Source of the DNA: SAR202 cluster bacterium
Lineage (GTDB): Bacteria > Chloroflexota > Dehalococcoidia > Lucifugimonadales > UBA1123
Assembly: GCA_030752795.1 (NCBI GenBank)
Contig: JASMDM010000038.1
Location: forward strand, 1 to 53,299
Direction of reading: 5' to 3'
Length of the DNA: 53,299 nt
This document shows positions 18,220 to 27,652 of this stretch, one piece after another. A program made the position numbers and the translations under genes. The notes beneath the pieces are model-generated. The model saw only the letters and a program-made list of their open reading frames with translations, was not told where the DNA came from and made no database searches. The stretch's first letter is position 1; the number at the start of each line of letters is the position of its first letter.

Positions 18220-19218
18220 TCACTCGGACTTGGGGTCTCGGCCCATCAAGTCGGCGATCGCGTCAGGCACCGAAACCCCGCCGAACATCACGTCGTGCAA
18301 CCCCTGCGCCAGCGGCATCTCGACTCCGAGCCGAGCAGCCAATTCGAGAGCGGCGGGGGTCGTGTCGACGCCCTCGGTCACGTTGTCCATGGTCGCTCGG
18401 ATGTCGGCAACAGCCTTGCCCTTCGCCAGCTCCTCGCCCACATGGTGATTGCGGCTTAGCGTGCTGGAGCAGGTTGCGATCAGATCGCCCATGCCAGCCA
18501 ATCCGGCGAACGTCGGTGGCGTGGCGCCGGCGGCGACCCCTAATCGCATGATCTCAGCCAGTCCTCGCGTCATGAATGCGGCCTTCGCGTTGTCGCCCAC
18601 GCCTAGTCCGTCGCATATGCCGGCGCCGAGCGCGATGATGTTCTTCAGCGCGCCACACAACTCGACGCCGACGATGTCGTCGTTCGTGTATACGCGGAAC
18701 ACGTCGGAGTTGAACATCGCCTGAACCTTGGTCGCCGCCTCAACATTAGGCGAAGCGACGACGGTGGACGACAGTTTGCCAGCCACGATCTCCGTTGCCA
18801 GGTTCGGACCTGACAGCGCGCAAATTCCCGCGCCGTTTACGATTGGGAGCTCGTCGGCAAGCACTTGGCTCATCCGCATGCCGGTGGCCAACTCGAGGCC
18901 TTTGGTTGCGATGACAATCGTCGATGACGAGTCGATGTGCCGCCCAAACCGCCGGACGTTATCGCGCAACGATCTCGACGGCACGACGAACATCACGACA
19001 TCCGCCGCGCTCATGGCAGTCTGAGGATCGGCGGTGATGCTCAGTTTGTCAGGGAAAACAGCTCCGGGCACGAAGCGAACGTTCTCGCGGTCCGATTCCA
19101 GCGACGCGGCTTCGTCCTCAGAGCGCGCCAGCAGGTGCACGTCGACTTCTTGGCGCGCGAGCACGATGCCTAGGGTCGTGCCCCAACTCGTGGTTCCAAC
19201 TATCGCAACTTTAATCAT
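18220..19218 (-). CDS. gpsA: Glycerol-3-phosphate dehydrogenase [NAD(P)+]
   Basis: A 332-residue GpsA that reduces dihydroxyacetone phosphate to sn-glycerol 3-phosphate for phospholipid synthesis. The N-terminal Rossmann motif reads VAIVGTTSWGTTLG. Further markers are VPSRSLRDNVRRF, IVIATKGLE, ALSGPNLATEIV, GVELCGALKNIIALGAGICD (catalytic Lys) and the C-terminal SRNHHVGEELAKGK. It follows plsY on the same strand after a 120-base gap, which contains nothing I recognise. Acid-alcohol partners gpsA and plsY act in succession, so the pairing is functionally coherent. Confidence 0.95.
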   Translation of the reverse strand: MIKVAIVGTTSWGTTLGIVLARQEVDVHLLARSEDEAASLESDRENVRFVPGAVFPDKLSITADPQTAMSAADVVMFVVPSRSLRDNVRRFGRHIDSSSTIVIATKGLELATGMRMSQVLADELPIVNGAGICALSGPNLATEIVAGKLSSTVVASPNVEAATKVQAMFNSDVFRVYTNDDIVGVELCGALKNIIALGAGICDGLGVGDNAKAAFMTRGLAEIMRLGVAAGATPPTFAGLAGMGDLIATCSSTLSRNHHVGEELAKGKAVADIRATMDNVTEGVDTTPAALELAARLGVEMPLAQGLHDVMFGGVSVPDAIADLMGRDPKSE

Positions 19219-19338
19219 TGGCAGGCGCCAGAGGCAAGATACGCAACGCGTGCGGTCGCATGATAGGGGTTGGCAGAGGCCGCAGATGGGAGCGGCCTTC
19301 GGGAAATATCGAGGAGCCTTCCGAAGATGGAAGGGCGG

Positions 19339-19965
19339 TTACTGGCTGTCGACGGCCAGATTGGCTCGTTGGCCGATCTTCGGTTCGGTGCCTTGGAGCA
19401 ATCTATGTATGTTGTCTTTGTGCCTGACGACGACGAGCGCTGTGCCGAAGACACCGAACCAGATGTACGCCATTGGAGCGTGGCCGGTCGCCGCAGTGAT
19501 GATTAACACGAGCGATCCAAGCACCGCGGCCGTGATCGAACCAAGGGACACGTACCGTGTGCCTGCTATCAACGAAACGCCGACCAGTGTCGCCACGATG
19601 AAGGCCGGCCATGAAAGAATCAGTAAACCGCCATATCCGGATGCAATGCCGCGCCCGCCTCGGAACTGCACGAATACCGGCCAGTTGTGCCCAATCATCA
19701 CCGTGACTGCCGCCGCAGCTTCCGCGCCCGTCGAATCGAACAGGATGCGAGCAACCACCACCGCGACCACCGCCTTGCCCATGTCGAGCAGCAGCACCAG
19801 CGCCGCCGGCACAGGGCCAGCGGTTCGCAGGACATTGGTCATGCCGGTCTTGCCGCTGCCAAAATCACGAATGTCCGTGCCGGTCACTATCTTGCCGGCG
19901 ATCAGGCCAAACGGCAAAGATCCGACGAGATAGGCAATCGGGACAAGAACCAGATATTCGATCAC
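19339..19965 (-). CDS. plsY: Glycerol-3-phosphate acyltransferase PlsY
   Basis: A 208-residue integral membrane protein of the PlsY family, transferring an acyl group from acyl-phosphate to glycerol 3-phosphate, the first step of phospholipid assembly. Visible family motifs are AYLVGSLPFGLIAGK, DIRDFGSGKTGMTNVLRTAG (the G-S-G-N-x-G-x-T-N loop, here with Lys) and IGHNWPVFVQFRGGRGIAS. Five or six hydrophobic helices are evident. Its ATG overlaps the der stop codon (19962-19965), indicating translational coupling. Confidence 0.95.
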   Translation of the reverse strand: MIEYLVLVPIAYLVGSLPFGLIAGKIVTGTDIRDFGSGKTGMTNVLRTAGPVPAALVLLLDMGKAVVAVVVARILFDSTGAEAAAAVTVMIGHNWPVFVQFRGGRGIASGYGGLLILSWPAFIVATLVGVSLIAGTRYVSLGSITAAVLGSLVLIITAATGHAPMAYIWFGVFGTALVVVRHKDNIHRLLQGTEPKIGQRANLAVDSQ

Positions 19966-21281
19966 CGCTCACCCCTGCTTTTGAAGCGCATCTTCAGAGG
20001 GCTTCCGTGGAAATCGTACGCTTCCCTTAGCCGGTTTTCCAGGTATCTCTGGTACGAGAAATGGACGGTATCAGCCTTGTTGACGTAAAAAGTGAAGCTT
20101 GGGGGCGCCGTTTGCTCCTGCGCCACGCTGTAGATCTTGACCGACCGGCCCTTGTGCGCAACCGGTGGATGTTCGGCGATCGCATTCATTACCGTTCGTC
20201 GCAGGTCGTACCGCGGCAATCCCTTCGTCCACTGTCCGTAGACCGACAACGTGGTGTCCAGAAGATCGGTCAGTCCCATGCCGGTCATTGAGGACGTGAA
20301 CCTGATCGGTGCGAACGAAGCGAACTTGAACCGGTCCCGCACGAGGGCAGTGGCGTCGTCTCGCGTGACGCCGAGATCGGACGCGAGGTCCCACTTGTTC
20401 ACCGCGAGGACGATGCCTTTGAACGAGTCGAGAATCTGGCTCGCGACGTGTGTGTCTTGAGCCGTCGCGATCTCTGATGCGTCCAGCAAAAGGACCGCCA
20501 CGTCTGAGCGGTCGATGGCCCTGATTGCGCGAACGACGCTGTACTTTTCGACGCCGGTCCCGATTTTTCCCCGACGACGAATCCCGGCGGTGTCGATCAA
20601 GAGGATGGACCTGTCGTTGTGGGTGATCAGGGTGTCGACCGTGTCTCGCGTCGTGCCGGGAACGTCGCTCACGATGGAGCGTTCCTCGCCGGTGATGGCG
20701 TTGAGCATCATCGACTTGCCGACGTTGGGCCTGCCGACAATGGCCAACCGAAGATCGGCTTCTTGCTCAGGGAACGCTGTCTCGTCCGGGAAGCTCTTGA
20801 TGACCTCGGCCATCACGTCGTCTAGCCCGATATTGTGGTAGGCGCTGACAGGGTACGGGTCGCCGAGCCCGAGCTCGTAGAATTCGGCCACCGACGCTCC
20901 TCGCGCCTCGGTGTCGGCTTTGTTGGCGGCCAGGACGATCTTTCGCCCGCTGGGACGCAGCTGCGCCGCAACGTCGATGTCGTCAGGCGTGACTCCCTGC
21001 GTCACGTCGACCATCATCACGATCACATCGGCGTCTTCGATGGCGGTTTCGATTTGAATGCGGACCTGACGCCAGATTGCGGTCTCGGGGAAGATCTCCA
21101 AACCGCCCGTGTCCACGAGGATGAAGAGGTGCTCTCCCCATTCGGTCTCGGTGGTGACCCGGTCTCGCGTCGTGCCAGCCATTTTGGACACGATGGCGAC
21201 CGACCGTCCGACAAGACGGTTGAATAGGGTGGACTTGCCGACGTTCGGCCGACCGACAATGGCGACGACGGGCTTGCTCAC
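19962..21281 (-). CDS. der: Ribosome-assembly GTPase Der (EngA)
   Basis: A 439-residue protein with two tandem Era-like GTPase domains and a C-terminal KH-like domain, needed for 50S subunit maturation. G1 motifs are GRPNVGKSTLFNRL (domain 1) and GRPNVGKSMMLNAI (domain 2). G3 motifs are DTGGLE and DTAGIRRRGKI, and G4 motifs are NKAD and NKWD. The KH-like end contains LPRYDLRRTVMNAIAEHPPV and VNKADTVHFSYQRYLENRLR. It lies 24 bases after argF on the same strand and overlaps plsY. Confidence 0.97.
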   Translation of the reverse strand: MSKPVVAIVGRPNVGKSTLFNRLVGRSVAIVSKMAGTTRDRVTTETEWGEHLFILVDTGGLEIFPETAIWRQVRIQIETAIEDADVIVMMVDVTQGVTPDDIDVAAQLRPSGRKIVLAANKADTEARGASVAEFYELGLGDPYPVSAYHNIGLDDVMAEVIKSFPDETAFPEQEADLRLAIVGRPNVGKSMMLNAITGEERSIVSDVPGTTRDTVDTLITHNDRSILLIDTAGIRRRGKIGTGVEKYSVVRAIRAIDRSDVAVLLLDASEIATAQDTHVASQILDSFKGIVLAVNKWDLASDLGVTRDDATALVRDRFKFASFAPIRFTSSMTGMGLTDLLDTTLSVYGQWTKGLPRYDLRRTVMNAIAEHPPVAHKGRSVKIYSVAQEQTAPPSFTFYVNKADTVHFSYQRYLENRLREAYDFHGSPLKMRFKSRGER

Positions 21282-21305
21282 GCTATCACCTCTTAAACGC
21301 TGCAG

Positions 21306-22223
21306 CTATCTCAGCAGGAGTTCAGTCAGGATGGCGTTCTGCGCATGGAGGCGATTCTCGGCTTGTGCGTACACGACCGAGCTCTTGTGATCAAGGATGC
21401 CTTCAGACACCTCTTCGCCCCGGTGCGCGGGCATGTCGTGCATAAACACCGCCCCGCCGTCCGCGAGTTCCATGAGATCTTCGTTGACCTGGTACTGGGA
21501 GAACACGCGGCGGCGCTCGTCGGCTTCGCTCTCGTCGCCCATGCTGATCCAGACGTCGGTGTAGACCACATCGGCGCCGTCGACCGCCCGTTTAGGATCT
21601 TCAACCCACTCCAACAGAGACTCCTTTTCGAAGGCTCTGCGACGGGCTTCTTCCCATGCGTCGGAAGGGACGTGGTAGTCGCTCGGCGCCGCGATAACGA
21701 AATCTGCGCCCACCGACGCACACCCGAGCGCAAGGCTCGAAGCGATGTTGTTGCCGTCGCCTATGTACGCTACGCGCAGTCCTTCAAGGCGGCCTTTGAC
21801 TTCGCTCATCGTGATCAGGTCGCCCAGCGCCTGACACGGATGGGCGAGGTCGGAAAGTGCGTTAACGACCGGTATGTCGGTTTCCGCGGCCAGAGTTGCC
21901 AGGCTCTCGTGATCGAACACTCGTGCAACGATGACGTCGACAAGCCTGTCGAGCACGCGCGCCACGTCGGACACGGGCTCTCGCACGCCCAACTCGCCGA
22001 TGTCCATCGGGCTCAGATAGATGCACGTCCCGCCCATTTGCTGAACGCCGACCTCAAAGCTGACTCTGGTTCGCAAAGAAGGCTTTTCGAAAATCAAGGC
22101 CACGGTCTTTCCATCGAGCAATCGAGGAACTCCAGTGTTTTTCATTTCGCGCGCTTTGCTCACCATTTGGGAAACCTCGTCGGGTTCCAGGTCGGTTATG
22201 GACAGGAAGTCCTTTCCTTTCAT
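21306..22223 (-). CDS. argF: Ornithine carbamoyltransferase
   Basis: A 305-residue transcarbamoylase of arginine synthesis, joining carbamoyl phosphate and ornithine to citrulline. The carbamoyl-phosphate loop reads FEKPSLRTRVSFEVG, followed by HPCQALGDL. The ornithine-binding motif, normally H-C-L-P, reads MHDMPAHRGEEV, so the usual Cys is Asp. The C-terminal helix QAENRLHAQNAIL is standard. The start at 22223 follows AGAGGATTGACC; a longer in-frame start at 22304 adds an unlikely hydrophobic extension. No other arg genes are in the window. The Cys change may be lineage-specific rather than a sign of altered substrate, since the rest of the site is orthodox. Confidence 0.9.
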   Translation of the reverse strand: MKGKDFLSITDLEPDEVSQMVSKAREMKNTGVPRLLDGKTVALIFEKPSLRTRVSFEVGVQQMGGTCIYLSPMDIGELGVREPVSDVARVLDRLVDVIVARVFDHESLATLAAETDIPVVNALSDLAHPCQALGDLITMSEVKGRLEGLRVAYIGDGNNIASSLALGCASVGADFVIAAPSDYHVPSDAWEEARRRAFEKESLLEWVEDPKRAVDGADVVYTDVWISMGDESEADERRRVFSQYQVNEDLMELADGGAVFMHDMPAHRGEEVSEGILDHKSSVVYAQAENRLHAQNAILTELLLR

Positions 22224-22337
22224 GGTCAATCCTCTGCTCCGAAGAATGTCGATAATATAGCAGATGGGCGCGTACGCATGGAAACAAAATCGGGGTCCGA
22301 GCATCGCGCTGCCAAAACAGCGCGAATTGCGCCGTCC

Positions 22338-22476
22338 GTAGGGGCGGATTTCAAACCCGCCCGTGGGTTACGCTCTTACTTATGTCCGTGCCGCAGCGAT
22401 AAAGCGGTCCGACTGCCTTGTTCGCAACGCGTTTCGGTGCGAAAGGTGGTGGACGGATTTGAAACCCGCCCTTACG
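22338..22476. repeat. Paired palindromic repeat locus 1 (miniature-element-like)
   Basis: Two copies of a short palindrome face each other here. The left copy (22338-22364) reads GTAGGGGCGG then ATTTCAAACCCGCCC. The right copy (22451-22476) is its imperfect reverse complement, ending ACCCGCCCTTAC. The 86-base interior has no coding potential. The same arrangement recurs at 37443-37592. It lies between argF and trmD, which share a strand, so it separates two transcription units. Outer ends are alike and inverted, as in MITEs, but no target-site duplication is evident. Confidence 0.65.
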
Positions 22477-22500
22477 AATGGGTGATCGACGGCCGTGGTT

Positions 22501-23253
22501 CTATTTGTGCTCGCGGCTAAGCTCGTCGAGGTAGCGCCGGTCTTCTTCGGTGAGCAGATCGTCCGAAAGACGCTCGAGCAAGTCCGGACGGTGAGCGAGG
22601 GTTCGGCGTAAGGCTTCGTGGCGCCGCCATCGGTCGATCTCGGCATGGTTGCCGGACAGCAGCATCTCGGGCACTTCCCAGTTTCGGAATTCGGCGGGGC
22701 GGGTGTAGAGCGGATGCTGCAGGAGCCCGGTCGTGAACGAGTCGTTGGCCGGAGATTCGGTCGAGCCGACCACTCCCGGAACGAGCCTCGCGACGGCGTC
22801 GATCACCACCATTGCGGCCAGCTCACCGCCGCCGAGCACGTAATCGCCGATGCTAATCTCCTCCGTCGCGAGATGTTGGTGCACTCGTTCGTCCACGCCC
22901 TCGTAACGGCCGCAAATCAAGACCAAGTCTTGGAATGTAGCCAGCCGCTCGACTGAACTTTGATCCAGTCTGTCGCCTTGCGGGGACAACAGGATCACGG
23001 GCGTCGCATCGGGCAAAGACGAGGCTGACTTGACGTGTTCGACCGCCTCGAAGATTGGTGCCGGCTTCATCACCATGCCGGGCCCACCGCCGAAGCCGTA
23101 GTCGTCGACTTGGCGATGCTTGTCGTGGGCGTGGTCGCGGATATCGTGGAGACTGACCTCGATCAGGCCCTGGCTCTGAGCTCGGGCAATGATGCTCTCA
23201 GACATCGGGCCCTCGAACATTCCGGGGAAAAGCGTCAGCACCTGGAAGCGCAT
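22501..23253 (-). CDS. trmD: tRNA (guanine37-N1)-methyltransferase
   Basis: A 250-residue SPOUT-class TrmD, which methylates G37 next to the anticodon to prevent frameshifting. Signatures are [77 protein letters not shown] and [16 protein letters not shown], covering the knot and the catalytic Asp segment. The C-terminal domain ends [18 protein letters not shown]. In many bacteria trmD sits between rimM and rplS; here it is between mogA and argF, with rplS 21 kb away. It starts 8 bases after the mogA stop. Confidence 0.97.
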   Translation of the reverse strand: MRFQVLTLFPGMFEGPMSESIIARAQSQGLIEVSLHDIRDHAHDKHRQVDDYGFGGGPGMVMKPAPIFEAVEHVKSASSLPDATPVILLSPQGDRLDQSSVERLATFQDLVLICGRYEGVDERVHQHLATEEISIGDYVLGGGELAAMVVIDAVARLVPGVVGSTESPANDSFTTGLLQHPLYTRPAEFRNWEVPEMLLSGNHAEIDRWRRHEALRRTLAHRPDLLERLSDDLLTEEDRRYLDELSREHK

Positions 23254-23261
23254 GGGAGCCG

Positions 23262-23759
23262 CTATTCGTCGCCGCCGACGGGATGCCGCTGGCCGCCTCT
23301 GAGCACCTCGACGGCGTGAGGAATCACAGGGAGGACGACCTCAAGATTCTCGCGGACGCCCTTGGGGCTGCCGGGAAGGTTGACGATCAGCACACCTTTA
23401 CGCACGCCAACGACCGAACGGCCGATCATGGCAAACGGGGTAACCTTCAGCGACTCCATGCGCATGGCTTCGGCCATACCGGGGACTTCCAGGTCGATGA
23501 CCTTCTTGGTCGCTTCGGGAGTGACGTCGCGGGGGCTAAGCCCGGTCCCGCCTGTCGTCAGGATCAGATCGATGTCGCCGCCGTCACTCCATTCGATCAG
23601 TTTCGCGGAGATCTGCTCCTGCTCGTCCGGAAGCAGTTCACGAATGATCTCCCGGAAGTCCGTAGACACCATCATCTCGCTGATGGTGTCGCCGCTGGTG
23701 TCGACGCGTTCGTCGCGGGACCCGGCGTCGCTGATCGTCAGGATGGCGAGTTTGAAAAT
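23262..23759 (-). CDS. Molybdenum cofactor biosynthesis protein MogA/MoaB family
   Basis: About 166 residues of the MogA/MoaB fold, which adenylylates molybdopterin or binds it. The expected N-terminus [20 protein letters not shown] lies upstream of the first ATG (23675), so the start is non-standard. ATT at 23759 has AAGGGG seven bases upstream, and CTG at 23765 is an alternative. The molybdopterin-binding loop [20 protein letters not shown] and [17 protein letters not shown] are classic. No other molybdenum genes are nearby. It heads the minus-strand block followed by trmD. Confidence 0.85.
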   Translation of the reverse strand: MFKLAILTISDAGSRDERVDTSGDTISEMMVSTDFREIIRELLPDEQEQISAKLIEWSDGGDIDLILTTGGTGLSPRDVTPEATKKVIDLEVPGMAEAMRMESLKVTPFAMIGRSVVGVRKGVLIVNLPGSPKGVRENLEVVLPVIPHAVEVLRGGQRHPVGGDE

Positions 23760-23995
23760 CTTCAGACCCCTTCGAAGTGTCGGGCAGTGGCAATTTCGTC
23801 CAGAAAACCCGTAGAACGGCTCCCAAATTTCCCTTGCATGATATTGAAAGTGTCTGGGAAACTTCCAATAGTAAGTTCAACGCAGATCCAAGGGTACCGA
23901 ACAACGGAGCGCGATTCGGGCGGCGTCGCGCAATATCGATTTCGTTCTCGATCCGATTTCTATGTTACCACGCCGCTTGCGCGCCCACGTACCCG

Positions 23996-24025
23996 GTTGG
24001 GCGGATCGGCGTTGGGCGGATCGGC
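23996..24025 (+). repeat. Two tandem copies of a 15-base unit
   Basis: GTTGGGCGGATCGGC occurs twice head to tail (23996-24010, 24011-24025). It is inside the 370-base divergent gap between mogA and rsmH (23760-24129), where I see no gene and no clear -10/-35 pair. It could be a doubled operator or a neutral duplication. Confidence 0.6.
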
Positions 24026-24129
24026 AAGCGAAGCGCTAATCGGGCGGACACTGGGTAGACCGCTCGATCGCGAAATCAACCGTCCAAGCCGCAAACCCTA
24101 AACACGACGCAGGCAGAACCGATTACCAG

Positions 24130-25077
24130 ATGCTAGCCACTATCCTCGAGCCAATTATGAATCCAGCCCACGTTCCGGTGATGACGTCCGAGGTGATTGC
24201 GGCGTTGGCGATAAAGCCAGGCGCGATCCACATCGACTGCAACATCGGTGACGGCGGCCACGCTGAGGCGATACTGAACGCGTCACGCGATGTCTTTCTG
24301 CTCGGCATCGACCTCGACGCAGACGCGTTGGACGCCGCCGAGGCCAGGCTTAGCGGGTACGTTTCGAGCATCCGGTTAGTCCATGGAAACTTCGCCGACG
24401 TCGCAAGCATCGCGGTCGGCAGCCGAGCGAGGGACGCGAGCGGGGTGCTGTTCGACCTGGGCGTGTCGTCCCGACAACTCGACACAGCCGAGCGTGGGTT
24501 CAGCTTCCGGCAAGAGGCGCCGTTGGACATGCGATTCGACATCGAGTCCCGGACGACCGCGGCCGACATCGTGAACCGGTATTCGGAGCGCGACCTGGAA
24601 GCGATAATCCGCGATCTGGGTGAAGAGCCTCGCGCCAGAGCGGTTGCACGGGCAATCGTTCGCAACCGAAGGATCGAGACGACGACTGAGTTAGCGAGGG
24701 TGGTGACCGGAGCATTGAATTATCCGGCGCACAGCCGCGTGCATCCAGCCACGCGAACGTTCCAAGCGTTGCGAATGGCGGTCAACTCCGAACTCGAAAA
24801 CCTGGAACAGGGGTTGCTCGGCGCGATCGAGACGCTTCAAAAAGGTGGTCGCCTGGTGACGCTGACCTACCATTCGATCGAAGATCGCGTGGTCAAGAAC
24901 CTGATGCGACGCGAAGCGGTCGATTGCATCTGCCTGCCGTCGGCGCCGATTTGCATATGCGATCACAAGGCGTCCGTACGCCTGATCAATCGTCGGGTTT
25001 TGACGCCTACACGAGAAGAGATCAGATCCAATCCTCGAGCTCGCAGCGCGAAGATGCGGATCGCCGAAAAACTGTAG
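24130..25077 (+). CDS. rsmH: 16S rRNA m4C1402 methyltransferase (MraW)
   Basis: About 315 residues. RsmH methylates N4 of C1402 in 16S rRNA. Family markers: HVPVMTSEVIAAL, IDCNIGDGGHAEAIL (motif I, here N-I-G-D-G-G-H rather than T-x-G-x-G-G-H), LFDLGVSSRQLD, GFSFRQEAPLDMRFD, HPATRTFQALRMAVN and LTYHSIEDRVVKNLM. Start ATG 24130 or 24157 cannot be resolved: neither has a strong ribosome binding site. In most bacteria rsmH opens the division and cell wall cluster; here only ftsA and ftsZ follow. Confidence 0.95.
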   Translation: MLATILEPIMNPAHVPVMTSEVIAALAIKPGAIHIDCNIGDGGHAEAILNASRDVFLLGIDLDADALDAAEARLSGYVSSIRLVHGNFADVASIAVGSRARDASGVLFDLGVSSRQLDTAERGFSFRQEAPLDMRFDIESRTTAADIVNRYSERDLEAIIRDLGEEPRARAVARAIVRNRRIETTTELARVVTGALNYPAHSRVHPATRTFQALRMAVNSELENLEQGLLGAIETLQKGGRLVTLTYHSIEDRVVKNLMRREAVDCICLPSAPICICDHKASVRLINRRVLTPTREEIRSNPRARSAKMRIAEKL

Positions 25078-25210
25078 CTCGACTCACGACGATTTGGCAA
25101 AAGGCTAAATCAAATACAAGAAACATCTACACCAAATGCTCCGAGATTGAGCGTTGGTGACAGCGGGATGATCCGGACGCATATTTGAGGGGGAATTCGG
25201 AGAGCGAAAT

Positions 25211-26467
25211 ATGATTCAAGATTCTGACATTGTTGTTGCCGTGGACGTAGGCACCTCAAAAGTGTGCACGATCATCGCGCGTGGGGACGGCGACGGGGCG
25301 TTCGACATCCTCTCTCATTGCGTCGTGCCCTCGTTTGGCCTGGAGAAAGGCAATGTCACCGACATCGCCGCGAACAGCGAGGCCATTCGAGAGTCGGTGA
25401 CCGAGGCTGCTCGCCAGGCGGGAGTGACGGTGACCGAAGCCTACGTGGGAGTCACCGGGTCCCACGTCTCCTTCGAGACGCGCCGCGACCAACTAAACCA
25501 GGCGGCGTCGCGAGGGGTCATCACCGGCGCGGACTTGAACGCGGCGCCGGAGACGGTCGCGGCCGCCAGCCGGAAATCCGGCGTTCTCATTCTGCACGCG
25601 TTGCCACGGAGCTACACGCTGGACGGCCAACGAGGCATCCGCAATCCTGTGGGCATGCACACATCCCACTTGGAAGTGGAGACCCACGTGGTCACGGCTG
25701 CGGCATCGTTCGTTGACCGCCTGACCCAAGCGGTGCAGCAGGCTGGCTATCAGGTCGCCGACCTGGTCCTCCAGCCGATCGCCAGCGCCGAGGCCGTGCT
25801 CACCGAATCCGAGAAGGAGCAAGGCGTCGCCCTCGTGGACATCGGCGGCGGAACCTCGGACATCATCGTATACAGCAAGGGTTCTGTGTTTTACAACTCG
25901 GCTCTGCCCATCGGCGGATTCCAGTTCACCAACGACATTTGCATGACCTACGACACGACGAACGAGGCGGCAGAGGAAGCAAAGATAGTCCACGCGAATA
26001 CCGAGCCGTCGGCCGTACAGGCGCAGGACGAGATCTCGCTCCCCATCGCCGGGCGGGTCAGCGAGCGCCGAGTCGCGGTGCGGGATCTGTGCCAACTCGT
26101 GCGTGAACGGGCGCAGGAGCTGTCTCGATTGATGCGGCTCAAGCTTCACGAGGCGGGATACGCCGACACATCGAGCGTTCAGATCGTGCTTACGGGAGGC
26201 ACGTCCGAATTAGCGGGTTTGGAGGACATGGTGCGGCGAACGGTGTCGCGTCAGGTCAGGCTCGGAGCGCCGGCGAGAGTCAGCGGGCTAAAGAACATCC
26301 CCGACGAACTGAGGTCGCCGAAGTACGCGACAAGCATTGGCATTCTTCGCTGGGCGATGGGACAACAGGCGGAACCCGTCCCCCAGATCAACGGCGCCAA
26401 CGGAACAAACGGGAAGAGTCGACATAACCGCATGTCTCGGATATTCAGTCGGATTATGTCTCGATAA
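25211..26467 (+). CDS. ftsA: Cell division protein FtsA
   Basis: A 418-residue actin-fold ATPase that anchors the FtsZ ring to the membrane. The phosphate-1 loop is VAVDVGTSKVCTII and phosphate-2 is VALVDIGGGTSDIIVY. The adenosine motif is VLTGGTSELAGLEDM. The SHS2/1C subdomain is present around residues 85-160 (YVGVTGSHVSF). After an Asn/Gly-rich linker the extreme C-terminus MSRIFSRIMSR forms the expected amphipathic membrane-targeting helix. GAGGGGGAATTCGGAGAG precedes the ATG. The 133 bases between rsmH and ftsA contain no ftsL-like gene. Confidence 0.95.
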   Translation: MIQDSDIVVAVDVGTSKVCTIIARGDGDGAFDILSHCVVPSFGLEKGNVTDIAANSEAIRESVTEAARQAGVTVTEAYVGVTGSHVSFETRRDQLNQAASRGVITGADLNAAPETVAAASRKSGVLILHALPRSYTLDGQRGIRNPVGMHTSHLEVETHVVTAAASFVDRLTQAVQQAGYQVADLVLQPIASAEAVLTESEKEQGVALVDIGGGTSDIIVYSKGSVFYNSALPIGGFQFTNDICMTYDTTNEAAEEAKIVHANTEPSAVQAQDEISLPIAGRVSERRVAVRDLCQLVRERAQELSRLMRLKLHEAGYADTSSVQIVLTGGTSELAGLEDMVRRTVSRQVRLGAPARVSGLKNIPDELRSPKYATSIGILRWAMGQQAEPVPQINGANGTNGKSRHNRMSRIFSRIMSR

Positions 26468-26515
26468 CGAAATGCAGGATACGGCAGCAGGACACCAAGG
26501 ACAAAGGGGGGTTAT

Positions 26516-27619
26516 ATGACCACGTTCAGGGGCGACCCGGATAGTGTTGCCCGAATCAAAGTAGTGGGTGTCGGCGGAGGAGGCTCGAACGCTGTCTCCA
26601 GGATGTTCAAAGAGCGGATACCCGGCGTCGAGTACATCGTCGTCAACACCGACTCTCAAGCGCTGCTGAGAACCGACGTGCCGCTCAAAATGCGGATCGG
26701 CGATCAGCTAACACAAGGCCAAGGTGTGGGCGGCAGCCCAGAACTGGGCTCCAGGTCGGCAGAAGAGAGCCGAGAAGACCTATACGAGGTCGTCGCCGAC
26801 GCCGACATGGTGTTCGTCGCGGCCGGCATGGGCGGCGGCACCGGCACGGGGGCATCGCCCGTCATCGCCCAGATCGCGCGGGAGACCGGCGCATTGACCG
26901 TTGGCATCGTCACCAGACCGTTCGCCTTCGAAGGGGTCCGACGCGGTCGAGTCGCCGACGCAGGCATCAATCGACTCAAAGAGCACGTCGACACGCTGTT
27001 GGTGATCCCGAACGAACGACTCCACGTCATCGCCGAAGAGGAAATCTCCGCGGAGAACGCCTTCAAGATGGCTGACGACGTGCTGCGGATCGGCGTGCAG
27101 TCGATCGCCGAGGTCGTGACCACGGCCGGTGACATCAACGTGGACTTCGCCGACGTCAACGCGATCATGCGCGACGCCGGACCCGCGTGGATGTCGATAG
27201 GCTGGGGCATTGGCGAGCACAGGGCTCGCGAAGCCGCCCAGCAGGCGATCACGAACCCGCTGTTGGACGTTTCCATCGAAGGCGCGGGCGGCGTGCTGTT
27301 CAACATCACCGGCGGCTCCGACCTCAGGCTTGCGGAGCTCCACGACGCCGCCGAGGTCATCCAGCGCGTGGTCGATCCCGATGCCAACATCATCTTTGGC
27401 ATGGTCACCGACCTGAAGATGGAGAACGAGATCAAGCTTACTATCATCGCCACCGGCTTCCCGTCGGCGCAAGAGTACTCGAACCGCGAGGACCATGTGG
27501 ACAGGCTGCTGAACGAAGCGCTCAACGGCGAGGACACTGAGCTCGACCTGCCGCCGTTCCTGCGCAGGTACGCTGGATCGCGTGCCCGCGCGCGGACCAA
27601 CCATGCCCAGGCGGAGTAG
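26516..27619 (+). CDS. ftsZ: Cell division protein FtsZ
   Basis: A 367-residue tubulin homologue, the GTPase that forms the division ring. N-terminal VGVGGGGSNAVSRM, the tubulin signature GGGTGTG at residues 106-112, and the T7 loop INVDFADVNAIM (catalytic Asp) are all intact. The conserved C-terminal peptide LDLPPFLRR, which binds FtsA, is followed by a basic tail of about 16 residues. A very strong AAGGGGGG ribosome binding site precedes the ATG. The gene is 48 bases after ftsA and is followed by a perfect terminator, so rsmH-ftsA-ftsZ or ftsA-ftsZ is the transcription unit. Confidence 0.98.
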   Translation: MTTFRGDPDSVARIKVVGVGGGGSNAVSRMFKERIPGVEYIVVNTDSQALLRTDVPLKMRIGDQLTQGQGVGGSPELGSRSAEESREDLYEVVADADMVFVAAGMGGGTGTGASPVIAQIARETGALTVGIVTRPFAFEGVRRGRVADAGINRLKEHVDTLLVIPNERLHVIAEEEISAENAFKMADDVLRIGVQSIAEVVTTAGDINVDFADVNAIMRDAGPAWMSIGWGIGEHRAREAAQQAITNPLLDVSIEGAGGVLFNITGGSDLRLAELHDAAEVIQRVVDPDANIIFGMVTDLKMENEIKLTIIATGFPSAQEYSNREDHVDRLLNEALNGEDTELDLPPFLRRYAGSRARARTNHAQAE

Positions 27620-27652
27620 CACGTTGATCGTCTAGCCAACCCGTTGTAATGC

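Noticed and set aside
22338..22476. Insertion sequence
   Set aside because: The inverted ends enclose fewer than 100 bases and no transposase, so it is at most a miniature, non-autonomous element.
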